The position numbers and the translations under genes are program-made. Positions 24,211 to 33,800 of a stretch of 40,986 nt of DNA are shown piece after piece. Within the stretch, counting starts at the first letter, position 1; every line of letters starts with the position of its first letter. The notes under the pieces were generated by a model, which did not search any database, was not told the DNA's origin, and saw only the letters and a list, made by a program, of their open reading frames with translations. Source of the stretch: Bacteroidetes Order II. bacterium (GTDB taxonomy: Bacteria; Bacteroidota; Rhodothermia; Rhodothermales; UBA2364); the NCBI GenBank assembly GCA_016788705.1, contig JAEUSQ010000036.1, positions 1 through 40,986 of the forward strand, in the 5' to 3' direction.

Positions 24211-24588
24211 TCAAGAAGCATCTGCACTTCCATCCGGAACAGCGTACTCAAGTTCTGCTAGAGGTTGCTGCAAGATTTTGCGCAAGGTCTTGCTGGGTTT
24301 AAAGTGCGTTTTCCGACGGCTGGGGATAAAGACCACTTCGTTGGTTTTAGGATTTCGGGCTTTCGGTTTTGCTTTGGTTTTCTTTACCTCGATCACACCA
24401 AAGTCCCGCAATTCAATTCGTACTTCCGGATCTGCCTCTACCATCAATTCGCGGACAGCTGTAATGACGGCGTGTACCCACGGCTCACAACGATAAATTG
24501 GCTCTCCCATATTTTCAGCAACCCGCCGTGCGACATCTTTCTTTGTCAGGGTTGGAATTCGATCTTCTTTTTCAAGTTCATTTGCCAT
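24211..24588 (-). CDS. HU/IHF-family DNA-binding protein
   Basis: This 125-residue protein has the HU fold: TLTKKDVARRVAENMGEPIY helices, ELMVEADPEVRIELRDFGVIEV (core beta strands), then a basic arm KTKAKPKARNPKTNEVVFIP with the RNPKT/P motif that inserts into the minor groove, and KTHFKPSKTLRKIL at the C-terminal helix. It is longer than standard 90-residue HU: it adds an acidic N-terminal lead (MANELEKEDR) and a 20-residue acidic tail. It binds and bends DNA without strong sequence preference. An unusually good Shine-Dalgarno sequence precedes it. porX lies downstream on the same strand beyond a hairpin. Confidence 0.93.
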   Translation of the reverse strand: MANELEKEDRIPTLTKKDVARRVAENMGEPIYRCEPWVHAVITAVRELMVEADPEVRIELRDFGVIEVKKTKAKPKARNPKTNEVVFIPSRRKTHFKPSKTLRKILQQPLAELEYAVPDGSADAS

Positions 24589-24598
24589 TTGTACGTCT

Positions 24599-24606
24599 CC
24601 TCCTTT
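24599..24606 (-). promoter_or_regulatory. strong Shine-Dalgarno site of the HU-like gene
   Basis: On the minus strand AAAGGAGG lies 10 bases before the ATG at 24588. Most genes in this window lack any recognisable Shine-Dalgarno sequence, as expected for Bacteroidota, so this one suggests high translation and supports the chosen start. Confidence 0.7.
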
Positions 24607-24740
24607 GGCTATTTACGCCGCTTTCCGGCCAAAAATGCCACCAATAAGGGTGGTGTCGGGAAGTTAGCGGGTATTGTGGATTTTAAGAATCAGGTACTGA
24701 TCATAAGGGTATAATTTCCGACAAAAACACAAGCCGAATT

Positions 24741-24769
24741 GTTTAAACATGTTGAACATCATTTGAACA
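24741..24769 (-). repeat. three in-line TGTTYAA direct repeats upstream of the HU-like gene
   Basis: On the minus strand the sequence reads TGTTCAAATGA, TGTTCAACA, TGTTTAAAC, so the unit TGTT(C/T)AA starts at 24769, 24758 and 24749. Spacings of 11 and 9 bases put the units on nearly the same face of the helix. Regulatory role is inferred. Confidence 0.45.
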
Positions 24770-24890
24770 ACAAAAGAACCTATCACTTTGTTTTTTGTAC
24801 GCTTTAGTAAATCCTTATAGTTTGTGGGGGTTCCATGAAACTTTAACTTTTCATAACCTTCAAATCAGCAGGATTGTCGGTTGGCACAGA

Positions 24891-25478
24891 TCAGGGATTG
24901 TGAAAAGAGGCAATATCTGCAATCCTTTGGGTTAGGTCTTGTAATAGATCAAGAAAAGAGTGGGGATGGGCAGAAAGGAGGGCACGTGCATCAAAGATTA
25001 GGGTTCTAAGTTGTTCCATAAGTTCTTCTGGTTGGTGGATGTCGGGGAGGTGAGGATATAGGCTCATGGCGTGGTGGTGAATCCGTTGTAGCCGGTCTGA
25101 TAGATCTTGTATGAGCACCATACTATGGAACCGGAGGAGCGTTTGCTCGGTTGTGCCCCATGTTTCCATAGGCCGATTGCGTTCCGTATGGAGGTTTTTT
25201 CGTAGTTCATAAGTGAGACCTTTAAGGAGTGCCCACTCTGCATCAAACCCTTGGTGTGCGAGGTGTTTAGGCAGAAAATCTTGGGGGGATATTCCCGCAT
25301 GTCGTTCTACTATTTTCTTTTGGGTCTTTCGGGCTGCAAACAATGTGGCAAAAAGGGCCATCGCATCCAGAATGGCCAGAACCTCTAAGTCAGAATCTTC
25401 TTCCATTAAGTCAGGATCTTCTTCCATATATTTATGCGTCAGACATTCGTATATTCTTCTCTTCCGGGAAGGTTCCAT
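24891..25478 (-). CDS. hypothetical helical protein with an N-terminal acidic tandem repeat
   Basis: I do not recognise this 195-residue protein. It has no signal peptide or membrane segment and is almost entirely predicted helix (for example ILDAMALFATLFAARKTQKK, LIQDLSDRLQRIHHHAM, LLDLLQDLTQRIADI). A short acidic repeat, MEEDPDL-MEEDSDL, lies at about residues 18-31. Met18 (25427) is an alternative start that would begin exactly with the repeat. It is divergent from the lipoprotein at 25514 with only 35 bp between starts, so their promoters must overlap the coding ends. Cytoplasmic location is likely; function unknown. Confidence 0.7.
   Translation of the reverse strand: MEPSRKRRIYECLTHKYMEEDPDLMEEDSDLEVLAILDAMALFATLFAARKTQKKIVERHAGISPQDFLPKHLAHQGFDAEWALLKGLTYELRKNLHTERNRPMETWGTTEQTLLRFHSMVLIQDLSDRLQRIHHHAMSLYPHLPDIHQPEELMEQLRTLIFDARALLSAHPHSFLDLLQDLTQRIADIASFHNP
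25386..25427 (-). repeat. 21-bp tandem repeat (two copies) coding MEEDxDL
   Basis: Copies 25386-25406 and 25407-25427 differ at one base (A/G, giving Ser or Pro). They are in frame, so changes in copy number would lengthen or shorten the protein by 7 residues. Confidence 0.9.
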
Positions 25479-25513
25479 CGGGAACTATTCTCAATCATGT
25501 TTTGCGAATTACC

Positions 25514-26290
25514 ATGTTTAGGCTTATGAATTGTACCTTCCGGCTGGCATTGCTCATTTTCTGGGTTGTTGCTGGATGCCAAAATGTACCAGAGACCCCG
25601 CCCATTCGTAATTGGACTGGAAATTGGATAGATGATGGTATCCGGCAGGGTGTTTTGAAAAATGAGACGTTCCTTGCTGCGCCTACCTTACCCATGGAAT
25701 TGATTTTTACACCACGTACTGATTCTGTTTTTGTTCAAAATGGTACATTCGAGGCAGGCGTTATTTCTTTCCGAACCCTTAAGCCTAATCAACGGGCAGT
25801 TCATCTTTTTGATACCGAAAAGCCTACCATTCTGACCTTGGAGGACGAGGATCACCTATCATTCCATAACCATAAGACCGGGACAGACCATACATTTATA
25901 CGGATAACCGGAGCTCTTACGGACAAACAAACGGGCGCGGTGATGCCCAATTTCTTTCTGGAACAACTTTTAAAAGGCCAGTATCGTGTTACAGGACAAT
26001 ATAAAGACGAACCGAGCACCGGCCCCCTCTTTACCATCCATGCCAATGGCCGTGCGGAAGGCCTTGGTGCTACACACGTCCAATTGGTGATTGGGGGAGA
26101 TATGGCTGCTACAGATATAGACGTGATTTCGCTGATTAATATGACAAAAAGGCAAGTACGGCACTTTGGATGGCGCAAAGACGGTACCAAGCTCCTCCTT
26201 CATTATTTGGTAAATATGACCGAAAAAGATGGAAAGCCGGAATATAAAGCCGGAAAAGTGGCGTTTGTTCTGGATCGGATAGGTGAATGA
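25514..26290 (+). CDS. predicted lipoprotein of unknown function
   Basis: About 258 residues beginning MFRLMNCTFRLALLIF with lipobox VVAGC, so the mature protein starts with a lipidated Cys. The frame is open further upstream but that part overlaps the divergent gene, and 25514 (or ATG 25526) gives a proper signal peptide. The mature part is rich in beta strands (NWTGNWIDDG, QYRVTGQYKDEPSTG, KAGKVAFVLDRIGE) and contains two similar halves each starting with a G-x-W or G-Q-Y turn. No family recognised. It is followed by a hairpin that serves the convergent gene on the minus strand. Confidence 0.8.
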   Translation: MFRLMNCTFRLALLIFWVVAGCQNVPETPPIRNWTGNWIDDGIRQGVLKNETFLAAPTLPMELIFTPRTDSVFVQNGTFEAGVISFRTLKPNQRAVHLFDTEKPTILTLEDEDHLSFHNHKTGTDHTFIRITGALTDKQTGAVMPNFFLEQLLKGQYRVTGQYKDEPSTGPLFTIHANGRAEGLGATHVQLVIGGDMAATDIDVISLINMTKRQVRHFGWRKDGTKLLLHYLVNMTEKDGKPEYKAGKVAFVLDRIGE

Positions 26291-26292
26291 GC

Positions 26293-26321
26293 AAAAAAAG
26301 AGGCCCCTAGTGGAAGCCTCT
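26293..26321 (-). terminator. intrinsic terminator of the peptidase-MA fusion gene
   Basis: On the minus strand AGAGGC, 11-base loop, GCCTCT is followed by seven T. It lies 27 bp beyond the stop of the gene ending at 26348. On the plus strand there is no T run. Confidence 0.85.
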
Positions 26322-26347
26322 GTGTATGGTAGTTAATAGGTGTAGGT

Positions 26348-29300
26348 CTAAAAATCTAAGCCGAGTGAAACTAAGAACCGACTCTTCTCAAAGCCTTTCC
26401 CCGTGTAGGGCCAAGCCCAGTCTAACTGAATGGGGTAGCCGAGTGCAATAATCCGGATGCCCAGACCAGCGCTTGCCCTGAGGTCATCAAAAACCCGGTT
26501 TCCGGTTGTATCTGTTTTCCAAAGGTTAAATTGAGGATTGTTCTCGTTGCGTCCGCCCCATATGGAGCCTGCATCTACAAAAGCGACCCCCTGAATGTTG
26601 TACAGAGGGATTACGGGAATTGGGCCTGGTAACAGGGCGGCAATCAATGGGAATCGAAACTCGGCATTCACCAATCCAAAAGTAGAACCGTATTGATTGG
26701 TTACATCAAAGCCACGCAAAGGCATCACGGGCAGGGCGAGTTCGAAATCTGCAACATCCAGAATAGGGAAACTGTTTTGGCTATCAAATCGGCGGTTAAT
26801 CCAGTAACTACCTGTCCCAGCGGTGTAAAACAATTGGGGCGTTTTACCAAAAGAGTGTCCACCGGATAAGCGTAGGGCCAACGTGTAGTACCGAGACATC
26901 AAAGATTTGTAATATCGAAAATCTCCTAAAATAGTACCGAATCTTATTTTTTTATCGGACCCAAAACTGAAGGGTGAACCCTGAAATGACAGGCCATAAC
27001 GGTAGCCACTTACAGGGAAGGTATAGCCATCCACCGTTACATCTTTTTGGAAGGAAACCGAGGGATAGAGATAGGAACGTACTTCCACCGGAACATTGAA
27101 GTAGCTGATATTGGTCTGACGAAGCGAGGCCAGAGACATCGTTCCGTCTATGCGACGGAACTTATCAATCGGGTAAGAAGCCTGTACTCCCCCACCAAAA
27201 GACCGGTAGCGATAATAACTATAGCCGTATTCGGTGTTATCGCTCAGGGCAATGATATTGGCATTGTGATACCCGATCATGGTCCAGTCCATGCGTTTGG
27301 GTAGATACGTGTAAGCCAGCAGGTAGTCGGAGTTTCGGAGATCTACCATCAGGTTTGTTGCGAGCACCAACTGATGGTCTCCGGTCACGTCCGAGAAGGC
27401 AAACGTGGTATTTCCTTGTACGCCATAGAGTGTGCTATATCCGGCAGCACCATTAATGAGGTCGGTCGTAAATTTGAGTTTATACTTTTTATCGCGATAA
27501 GCACCTGTAGAGTCCACATTATCTGTTGGATCAAAGCGGTTTAAATCTTCGGGTAGGCGGTCTTTGTTGGCGGTATCAAACGAATTATTAAAGACATAAT
27601 TGCGAAAATCCACCCGTTTTCCACCATAATTTGTGGTGTCAGGCTTGGCTGCTGCAATGGGTGGGGTGTTGGTAGTGCCGCTGGCTGGAGTTGGTTTGCT
27701 TCCTGAGTCGGGCTTGGTGGGTACGGGCGATGTATTGTCCGGAACACTACGTACATCGGATGGATTGCCAATGGAGGCCTTAATTCGGGAGAAGATATTT
27801 CCTGGGCGATCCGATTTGTAGGGGAAGGGCTTGCCATCGGTGGCATCCCGCAAGAAGGGGTTGGCCTGAATCAGGTCTTTGTCCACCATAGCGAGTGCAG
27901 GCGTTCGTGGATCTGCAGTTTGGGTTACCCGCTGTGCCCATACATTAGGTACTAAAGACTCTTTAGACTTCATGCGGGTAAAGGGATCTTTCAAGAGGTA
28001 AATAGAGGGAGTGCCTTTTTCCAAGCTGTTTAGGATTACTTTTTTTCCATCCGCAGATAGGGATGCCTGTGTAATGCCTGTAAGGACATTGGTTAAAGGC
28101 TGCTCCTCACCCGTTGATAAGTTTTTGGCGTACAGATTGGGGATGCCGTTTCGGTCGGAGATAAAGGCCAGTAGATTTGGATCATTGCCAAAGACGGGGC
28201 TTTTTTCGTCCCACTTTTCGTCTGTTGTGATCCGCACCAAGTCTGATTGCCCAGGGATTAGTTTATATAGATCGTTTTGGGCGTAGTTATGGCTCATCAT
28301 ATTGAAGTTCTCCACTTGTTGGGTGGCAACCCGTGTATGTGTGCCCCTATCGGAATGGAAAATCAAAAAGGATCCATCAGGCGACCATTCAGGCTCCATG
28401 TCACTAAAAATATCATTCGTGAGGTTATTGACATCACCCGTTTTCATGTCCAATAAATACAAGTCACTTTGGGCGTCCCGCGTAGCCGATACCGCCAAGA
28501 CGTCTTTTTGAGGATGCCAAGCGATGGAGATAATGGCATCTACGCCCGGAATGCGATATTCTTTGGTGGAACGGGTTTTTACATCCATTACTTGGATCAC
28601 ATCGTTCGCTTTGCTTTTGGTAGGCAGGGCAATGTGGGTTCCTGCAGCATTCCAAGCAATGCCCGGAGAGAGGATTTTCAGGCTTTCGAATCGGTTATTG
28701 TCTTGCCCATTGGCGAGGCGTCGGATCACCTTCCCGTCACTGGTTCGGGCAAGGAATACATCAAACAAGCCGTCGCGGGTCGAGATAAAGACCATTTGGT
28801 CTCCTTGCGGCGAAATTTCGGCGGCCGAGGTATAGAGAAAGCCTTTCTCGCGGCTAATGAGCAATTTTCCTATATCGTTCAGGTCTTCACGAATGGCCAC
28901 TTCCGGCCAATAGACTTTTTTTAGCGAAGATTGCCAGCGTTCGGATAGTTCTTTCAATGAAAGCCCGGTGGCTTGTTTAAAGGCACTTTCCACCGAGCGG
29001 GTAAGGCGTAGTTTTTGCATGATTTCGCCGATTTTTTCGCGCCCGTATTGCTCGGAGATATAATCCCATACGCTTTGTCCGCCACGGTATGCAAAGTAAC
29101 CATCCAGTTGTTCAATTCGGGATAACTGATTGGTCAGGATCGCTTCACGGACGTACATGTCGGAGTTTGTGTCCCAGCCTTGCGCTTGGTACTCGGCGAT
29201 GCCCTCATTAAACCACAGCGGGATGTTGAGTTGAATACGATTTTGGATCACATTCTGAATAGAGCCGCCATAAAACATATCGTTCACAACGGCATGGGTC

Positions 29301-29734
29301 AGTTCATGGTGAATCAGCCGACGATAATCGGCATAATCGCCAGTGAAAGGCATGATTACACGGTTCTTATAGAGCTCCGTCACTCCACCGATGCCCTCGG
29401 CGTTATCAGGAAGCGGAGCGGCATTGTTTACGGCAAAGTCGTTGTGACTCTGATAGACCATAATCGTAATGCGGTCCGAGATGTCGTGATTGAAGTCCTT
29501 GGCAATTTGGTTGTAGGCATCTTCGGCAGCATCGGCGGTGAAGCGGGCTAGATATGCTCCACCTTCGTAATAATAGACATCGAAGTGTTTGGACTGAATA
29601 AAGGACCAGATGTGGTTGCCATAATTAACCCGGTTCTTTCCAAAATTGAAATACTGGGCCTCGGCTTGCCCGCCAAACAGCAGGATGAGTGGTAATAAGA
29701 GCAAACAAATCCGTAACTTTTTTTGGATACGCAT
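26348..29734 (-). CDS. peptidase MA-like / TolB propeller / Omp85-like barrel fusion protein
   Basis: The 1128-residue protein has a signal peptide (ends AEAQ, about residue 27). Residues about 40-270 form a gluzincin domain with HHELTH (His143, Glu144, His147) and WFNEGIAEY with the third ligand near Glu177. A TolB-like beta propeller follows (about 290-640) with repeats such as EWSPDGSFLIFHSDR, AWHPQKDVLAVSATRD and LLAFISDRNGIPNLY. A Pro/Thr/Ser-rich linker (about 660-710) leads to a C-terminal barrel (about 750-1128) with NAEFRFPLIAALLPGPIPV and FVDAGSIWGG, ending in FLVSLGLDF, as in Omp85/BamA-type barrels. It should be an outer-membrane protein with a periplasmic or surface zinc peptidase. 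Substrate unknown. Related fusions occur in Bacteroidota and relatives. Confidence 0.85.
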   Translation of the reverse strand: MRIQKKLRICLLLLPLILLFGGQAEAQYFNFGKNRVNYGNHIWSFIQSKHFDVYYYEGGAYLARFTADAAEDAYNQIAKDFNHDISDRITIMVYQSHNDFAVNNAAPLPDNAEGIGGVTELYKNRVIMPFTGDYADYRRLIHHELTHAVVNDMFYGGSIQNVIQNRIQLNIPLWFNEGIAEYQAQGWDTNSDMYVREAILTNQLSRIEQLDGYFAYRGGQSVWDYISEQYGREKIGEIMQKLRLTRSVESAFKQATGLSLKELSERWQSSLKKVYWPEVAIREDLNDIGKLLISREKGFLYTSAAEISPQGDQMVFISTRDGLFDVFLARTSDGKVIRRLANGQDNNRFESLKILSPGIAWNAAGTHIALPTKSKANDVIQVMDVKTRSTKEYRIPGVDAIISIAWHPQKDVLAVSATRDAQSDLYLLDMKTGDVNNLTNDIFSDMEPEWSPDGSFLIFHSDRGTHTRVATQQVENFNMMSHNYAQNDLYKLIPGQSDLVRITTDEKWDEKSPVFGNDPNLLAFISDRNGIPNLYAKNLSTGEEQPLTNVLTGITQASLSADGKKVILNSLEKGTPSIYLLKDPFTRMKSKESLVPNVWAQRVTQTADPRTPALAMVDKDLIQANPFLRDATDGKPFPYKSDRPGNIFSRIKASIGNPSDVRSVPDNTSPVPTKPDSGSKPTPASGTTNTPPIAAAKPDTTNYGGKRVDFRNYVFNNSFDTANKDRLPEDLNRFDPTDNVDSTGAYRDKKYKLKFTTDLINGAAGYSTLYGVQGNTTFAFSDVTGDHQLVLATNLMVDLRNSDYLLAYTYLPKRMDWTMIGYHNANIIALSDNTEYGYSYYRYRSFGGGVQASYPIDKFRRIDGTMSLASLRQTNISYFNVPVEVRSYLYPSVSFQKDVTVDGYTFPVSGYRYGLSFQGSPFSFGSDKKIRFGTILGDFRYYKSLMSRYYTLALRLSGGHSFGKTPQLFYTAGTGSYWINRRFDSQNSFPILDVADFELALPVMPLRGFDVTNQYGSTFGLVNAEFRFPLIAALLPGPIPVIPLYNIQGVAFVDAGSIWGGRNENNPQFNLWKTDTTGNRVFDDLRASAGLGIRIIALGYPIQLDWAWPYTGKGFEKSRFLVSLGLDF

Positions 29735-30142
29735 GTTTTTTGGGGTCTAAAAGATGGGCGCGTCACCAGTACGCACGTTTTTTTGGTCGGAATACACCGT
29801 ATTTGCCGCTTTGGGTTCTCTAAAGGTTACACCATTCACCCCCTCATTCGTACCATCCGGCACGCTTGTTCGGTAAACAGCTACCCGGTTAATATACCCC
29901 AATCTCCATAAAGAGGCCCAAGATAAATACCCGAAATGATAAAAAAGCCCAAGACATTCCTTGTTTAGGGGCTGTTGTGGCTTCTATGGCGCAGAGAATC
30001 ATGCAATTTTAGTGATCTCTTTTGGCTTCTTGTTTGCTGAAGGACGCCATAGGTTGTTTTTTTGAGATGATCACACAACTATACATGAAGGTGGTGTATC
30101 TTTCGGTGACAGAATTTACCATTCACAAAACCTGGAGTATAT
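29735..30142. other. 408-bp gap between divergent genes
   Basis: Holds the divergent promoters of the peptidase-MA fusion and the DUF4920-like lipoprotein. I see no gene, tRNA or convincing repeat. Two T-rich tracts (about 29783-29790 and 30056-30064) could be part of lost terminators. Confidence 0.4.
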
Positions 30143-30640
30143 ATGCGAATTTTTCTTCTATGTGGGCTGATGTTGGGCTTCGCGGCCTGTACGAGTTCGA
30201 TAAAGCAAACGGCTGAGGCCAATTCCTCGATACCGTCGCCTGTCGGATATGAACACATTGGGTTATCGCCCGTTCGGTTGAGTGCCGCTATTCCGGTTGA
30301 GAAAGGACTGGCGTCTGCCCAAACCAAACCAGGCAAGGCTGTGGTGGTGAAAGGGGAGGTGGAAAAAGTATGTCAGGCCAAAGGTTGTTGGATGACGTTA
30401 AAAACGACCAGTGGGGAACCCATTCGGGTTACGTTTAAGGATTATGCATTCTTTATGCCCAAAGACATTGCTGGACGCCAAATTGTAGCTACGGGTGTTT
30501 TCGAGAAAAAGGAGGAATCCGTAGAGCACCTTCGCCACTTGGCTGAGGATGAAGGCAAACCGCAATCTGAAATTGACGCCATTACTTCCCCTAAAACTAC
30601 CTGGGGCTTCTTGGCCAGTGGCGTTCTGCTGAAGAAATAA
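30143..30640 (+). CDS. DUF4920-like lipoprotein
   Basis: This 165-residue lipoprotein has lipobox LGFAAC (Cys16). The C-terminal half carries the DUF4920 signature VEKVCQAKGCWMTLK with two cysteines, then FKDYAFFMPKDIAGRQIVATGVFEKKEESVEHLRHLAEDEG in segments typical of the family. Function is unknown; the paired Cys suggest metal binding or a thiol role. It is transcribed alone and ends before a good terminator. Placement in the periplasm is inferred from the lipobox. Confidence 0.85.
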   Translation: MRIFLLCGLMLGFAACTSSIKQTAEANSSIPSPVGYEHIGLSPVRLSAAIPVEKGLASAQTKPGKAVVVKGEVEKVCQAKGCWMTLKTTSGEPIRVTFKDYAFFMPKDIAGRQIVATGVFEKKEESVEHLRHLAEDEGKPQSEIDAITSPKTTWGFLASGVLLKK

Positions 30641-30670
30641 GGGGCCACTCCGGCTTAATCGCGTTCTTAG

Positions 30671-30702
30671 AGGCACTTGTTTGAGAATAGGTGCCTTTTT
30701 TT
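30671..30702 (+). terminator. intrinsic terminator of the DUF4920-like gene
   Basis: AGGCAC, 14-base loop, GTGCCT then a T run to 30702. It lies 30 bp after the stop at 30640. Confidence 0.85.
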
Positions 30703-30800
30703 GTCTTTATGAAGGTAACAAACGAGTAGGGCGGAAGTCCGCACTTCGTCCTATAAGGTTGTATATTGTGGTTCCTTATTCATTACATCGTTTGTTCATC

Positions 30801-33800
30801 ATGAAAAAGTATTTAAGACATTTAGGCTTTCTGTTACTCTGTCCGGCACTCTTGCATGCACAAGACACAAAATGGGATGTAACCAAGCCCTTTGGTAAGA
30901 CATTTGAAAACCAATTTACCACAGATGAAGGAACGTGGATGAGTTTAGACGTCTCGCCTGATGGTCGAGAGATTGTATTTGATCTCTTGGGTGATCTTTA
31001 TACGATGCCTGCTTCGGGTGGAACAGCCACCTTGCTTGCTGGTGGGCCTGCTTGGGAACTTCAACCTCGTTATTCACCAGATGGGCAGTGGATTTCCTTT
31101 ACCTCGGACCGTGACGGCGGCGATAATATCTGGATGATGCGTCGTGATGGCAGTGGTACGAAGCAAATCACAAAAGAAACGTTCCGCTTGCTGAATAACG
31201 CGACCTGGAGCCCCGACGGACAATATATAGTTGCCCGAAAGCACTTCACGGCTACGCGGTCGTTGGGGGCTGGTGAGATGTGGCTCTATCATGTATCAGG
31301 CGGTACCAGTGGGTTGCCTTTAACGACTCGTAAAAACGATCAACAGGATGCAGGAGAACCCGTTTTTTCGCCCGATGGCCGTTACCTGTATTGGAGCGAA
31401 GACATGTCTGGCGGGAGCTCTTTCGAGTATAACAAAGATCCGAATGGCAGTATTTATTATATCCGGCGCTTAGACCGTATGACTGGGCAAATATTGAATT
31501 TGGTGACCAGTGCCGGAGGAGCGGTGCGGCCACAGCCTTCCCCAGATGGTAAGTTGCTTGCTTTTATCAAACGGGTACGGCTAAAGACTGTTTTGTATAT
31601 GATGGACTTGCAAACCGGGGAGGAGTGGCCCGTCTATGATGCCCTCTCGAAAGACCAGCAAGAGACATGGGCCACATTTGGCGTTTATCCAGGATTTGCA
31701 TGGATGCCCGATGGCAAAAGTGTGGTGATTTGGGCCATGGGTAAAATCCGCCGGATTGATCTGGCTACCAAAAAGGCCACGGAGATTCCCTTTGAAGTGA
31801 AGGCGAAACATACTATGACCGAGGCCCTCCGTTTTCCAGTAGAAGTTTCACCAGAGACCTTCGAGGTGAAGATGGTGCGCCACGCCATTACCACACCCGA
31901 TCGCAAAACCTTGGTCTTTGTTGCGGCTGGGCAGTTGTGGCGAAAAAACCTACCCGATGGCAAGCCAGAACGCCTAACAGACCGCACGCACGGGGCTTAT
32001 TATCCGGATATTTCACCCGACGGGAAGTGGGTGGTGTATAGTGGCTGGAACGATGTAGCGCATGGAGCGCTTTATAAAATGCCAATTGATGGCGGCGCGG
32101 CCCAAAAATTGACGACCACAAAAGGATATTATCTATCACCCCGTTTTTCACCAGATGGCAAAAAGGTGGCTTTTCAGCGGGGTACCGGAAATCCTCACCT
32201 CGGCTTTACGTTTGCCCTTGCGCCAGGCTTGTACTGGGTGGATGCCAATGGTGGAGACTTGCAATTTATTACCGAAGAAGGAACCGAGCCGCGTTGGATG
32301 AAGGATGGGAACCGAGTGTTTTATCTGAGTGGCGGCGGACTATCCAAATCTTATAAGAGCATAGACTTGGATGGAAGTGATGTACGGACGCATTTCTCGA
32401 TGAAATATCCCAATGACGTGATTCCAAGCCCAGATGGGCAATGGGTGGCTTGGCGAGAATTATACAACCTATATGTGGCACCTTTTCCCCAAACCGGACG
32501 AACAGTGGAGCTGAACAAAGACATGAAAGAGGTACCTGTTACACGCATCACCCGCGATGCAGGGGACTATCTGCATTGGTCTGCGGATAGCAAGGCACTG
32601 CTGTGGACAATCGGAGGCACATACTTCCACCGCGAGTTGAGCGAAACGTTCTCTTTTGTGACCGGTGCGTCAGAAAAACTGCCTGTGCCAGACTCGACAG
32701 GCATTCGAATCGGGCTGATGCTAAAGTCGGATAAGCCTTCTGGAAGATTCGCCCTTACTGGAGCACGGATCATCACCATGAAGGGCGATGAAGTGATAGA
32801 AAACGGAACCGTTTTGGTAGAAGGCAACCGTATTGTCGCCGTCGGGAAAGCACTCCCTACACGTGGTTACAGAACAATAGAGGTGAAAGGAGCCACGATT
32901 ATGCCTGGCATTGTGGATGTTCACGCCCATCTCGGAACAAGTTACAATGGCCTCTCGCCCCAACAAAGTTGGTCGTATCTTGCAAATCTGGCCTTTGGTG
33001 TAACCACTGCACACGACCCTTCGGCAGATACCGAAATGGTGTTTTCGCAAGCGGAAATGGTACAAGCAGGAATAATGACCGGCCCGCGTATCTATTCCAC
33101 CGGAACCATTCTATACGGTGCCGATGGCGATTTTAAGGCCGTTGTCAATAGCTTAGACGATGCCCGTAGCCACCTGCGCCGCATGAAGGCCGTTGGGGCG
33201 ATTTCGGTGAAAAGCTACAATCAACCACGTCGGAACCAACGCCAGCAGGTGCTGACGGCTGCCGCCGAGTTGGGTATGATGGTGGTTCCCGAGGGAGGCT
33301 CCTTCTTACAACACAACCTAACAATGGTGGCAGATGGGCATACGGGCGTAGAACATGCGCTCCCGGTGGCGCCCCTCTATAAAGACGTTCAGCAATTTTG
33401 GGGCAAAACGCAGGTTCAATATACGCCCACCCTTATTGTTGGTTATGGCGGCATCTGGGGAGAAAACTATTGGTACCAAAAAACGAATGTTTGGGAAAAT
33501 AAACGCTTGCTCAATTTTGTTCCTCGGCCTATTGTAGATGGACGGAGCCGCCGCAGGATGATGGCACCAGATGACGACTTTGGACACATTGGGCTGGCAC
33601 AGTCGGCGCGGACGCTCACTGAAAACGGGGTTCGGGTAAACTTGGGGGCGCACGGCCAGTTACAGGGCCTTGGGGCACACTGGGAGTTGTGGATGATGGC
33701 ACAAGGCGGTATGACAAGCCTGCAAGCCATCCGGACGGCCACATTGAATGGTGCACGATATATTGGCATGGATCGTGACTTGGGTTCTATTGAAGCAGGA

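Larger units (their letters stand above)
24589..24890. other. 302-bp control region upstream of the HU-like gene
   Basis: Contains the HU ribosome binding site, a plausible HU promoter that I could not place exactly, and three direct repeats at 24741-24769. The far part also carries the 3' flank of the minus-strand gene at 24891. No RNA gene recognised. Confidence 0.4.

Noticed and set aside
30681-30800. Longer N terminus for the propeller-amidohydrolase
   Set aside because: It overlaps the terminator at 30671-30702 and precedes a proper signal peptide at 30801.
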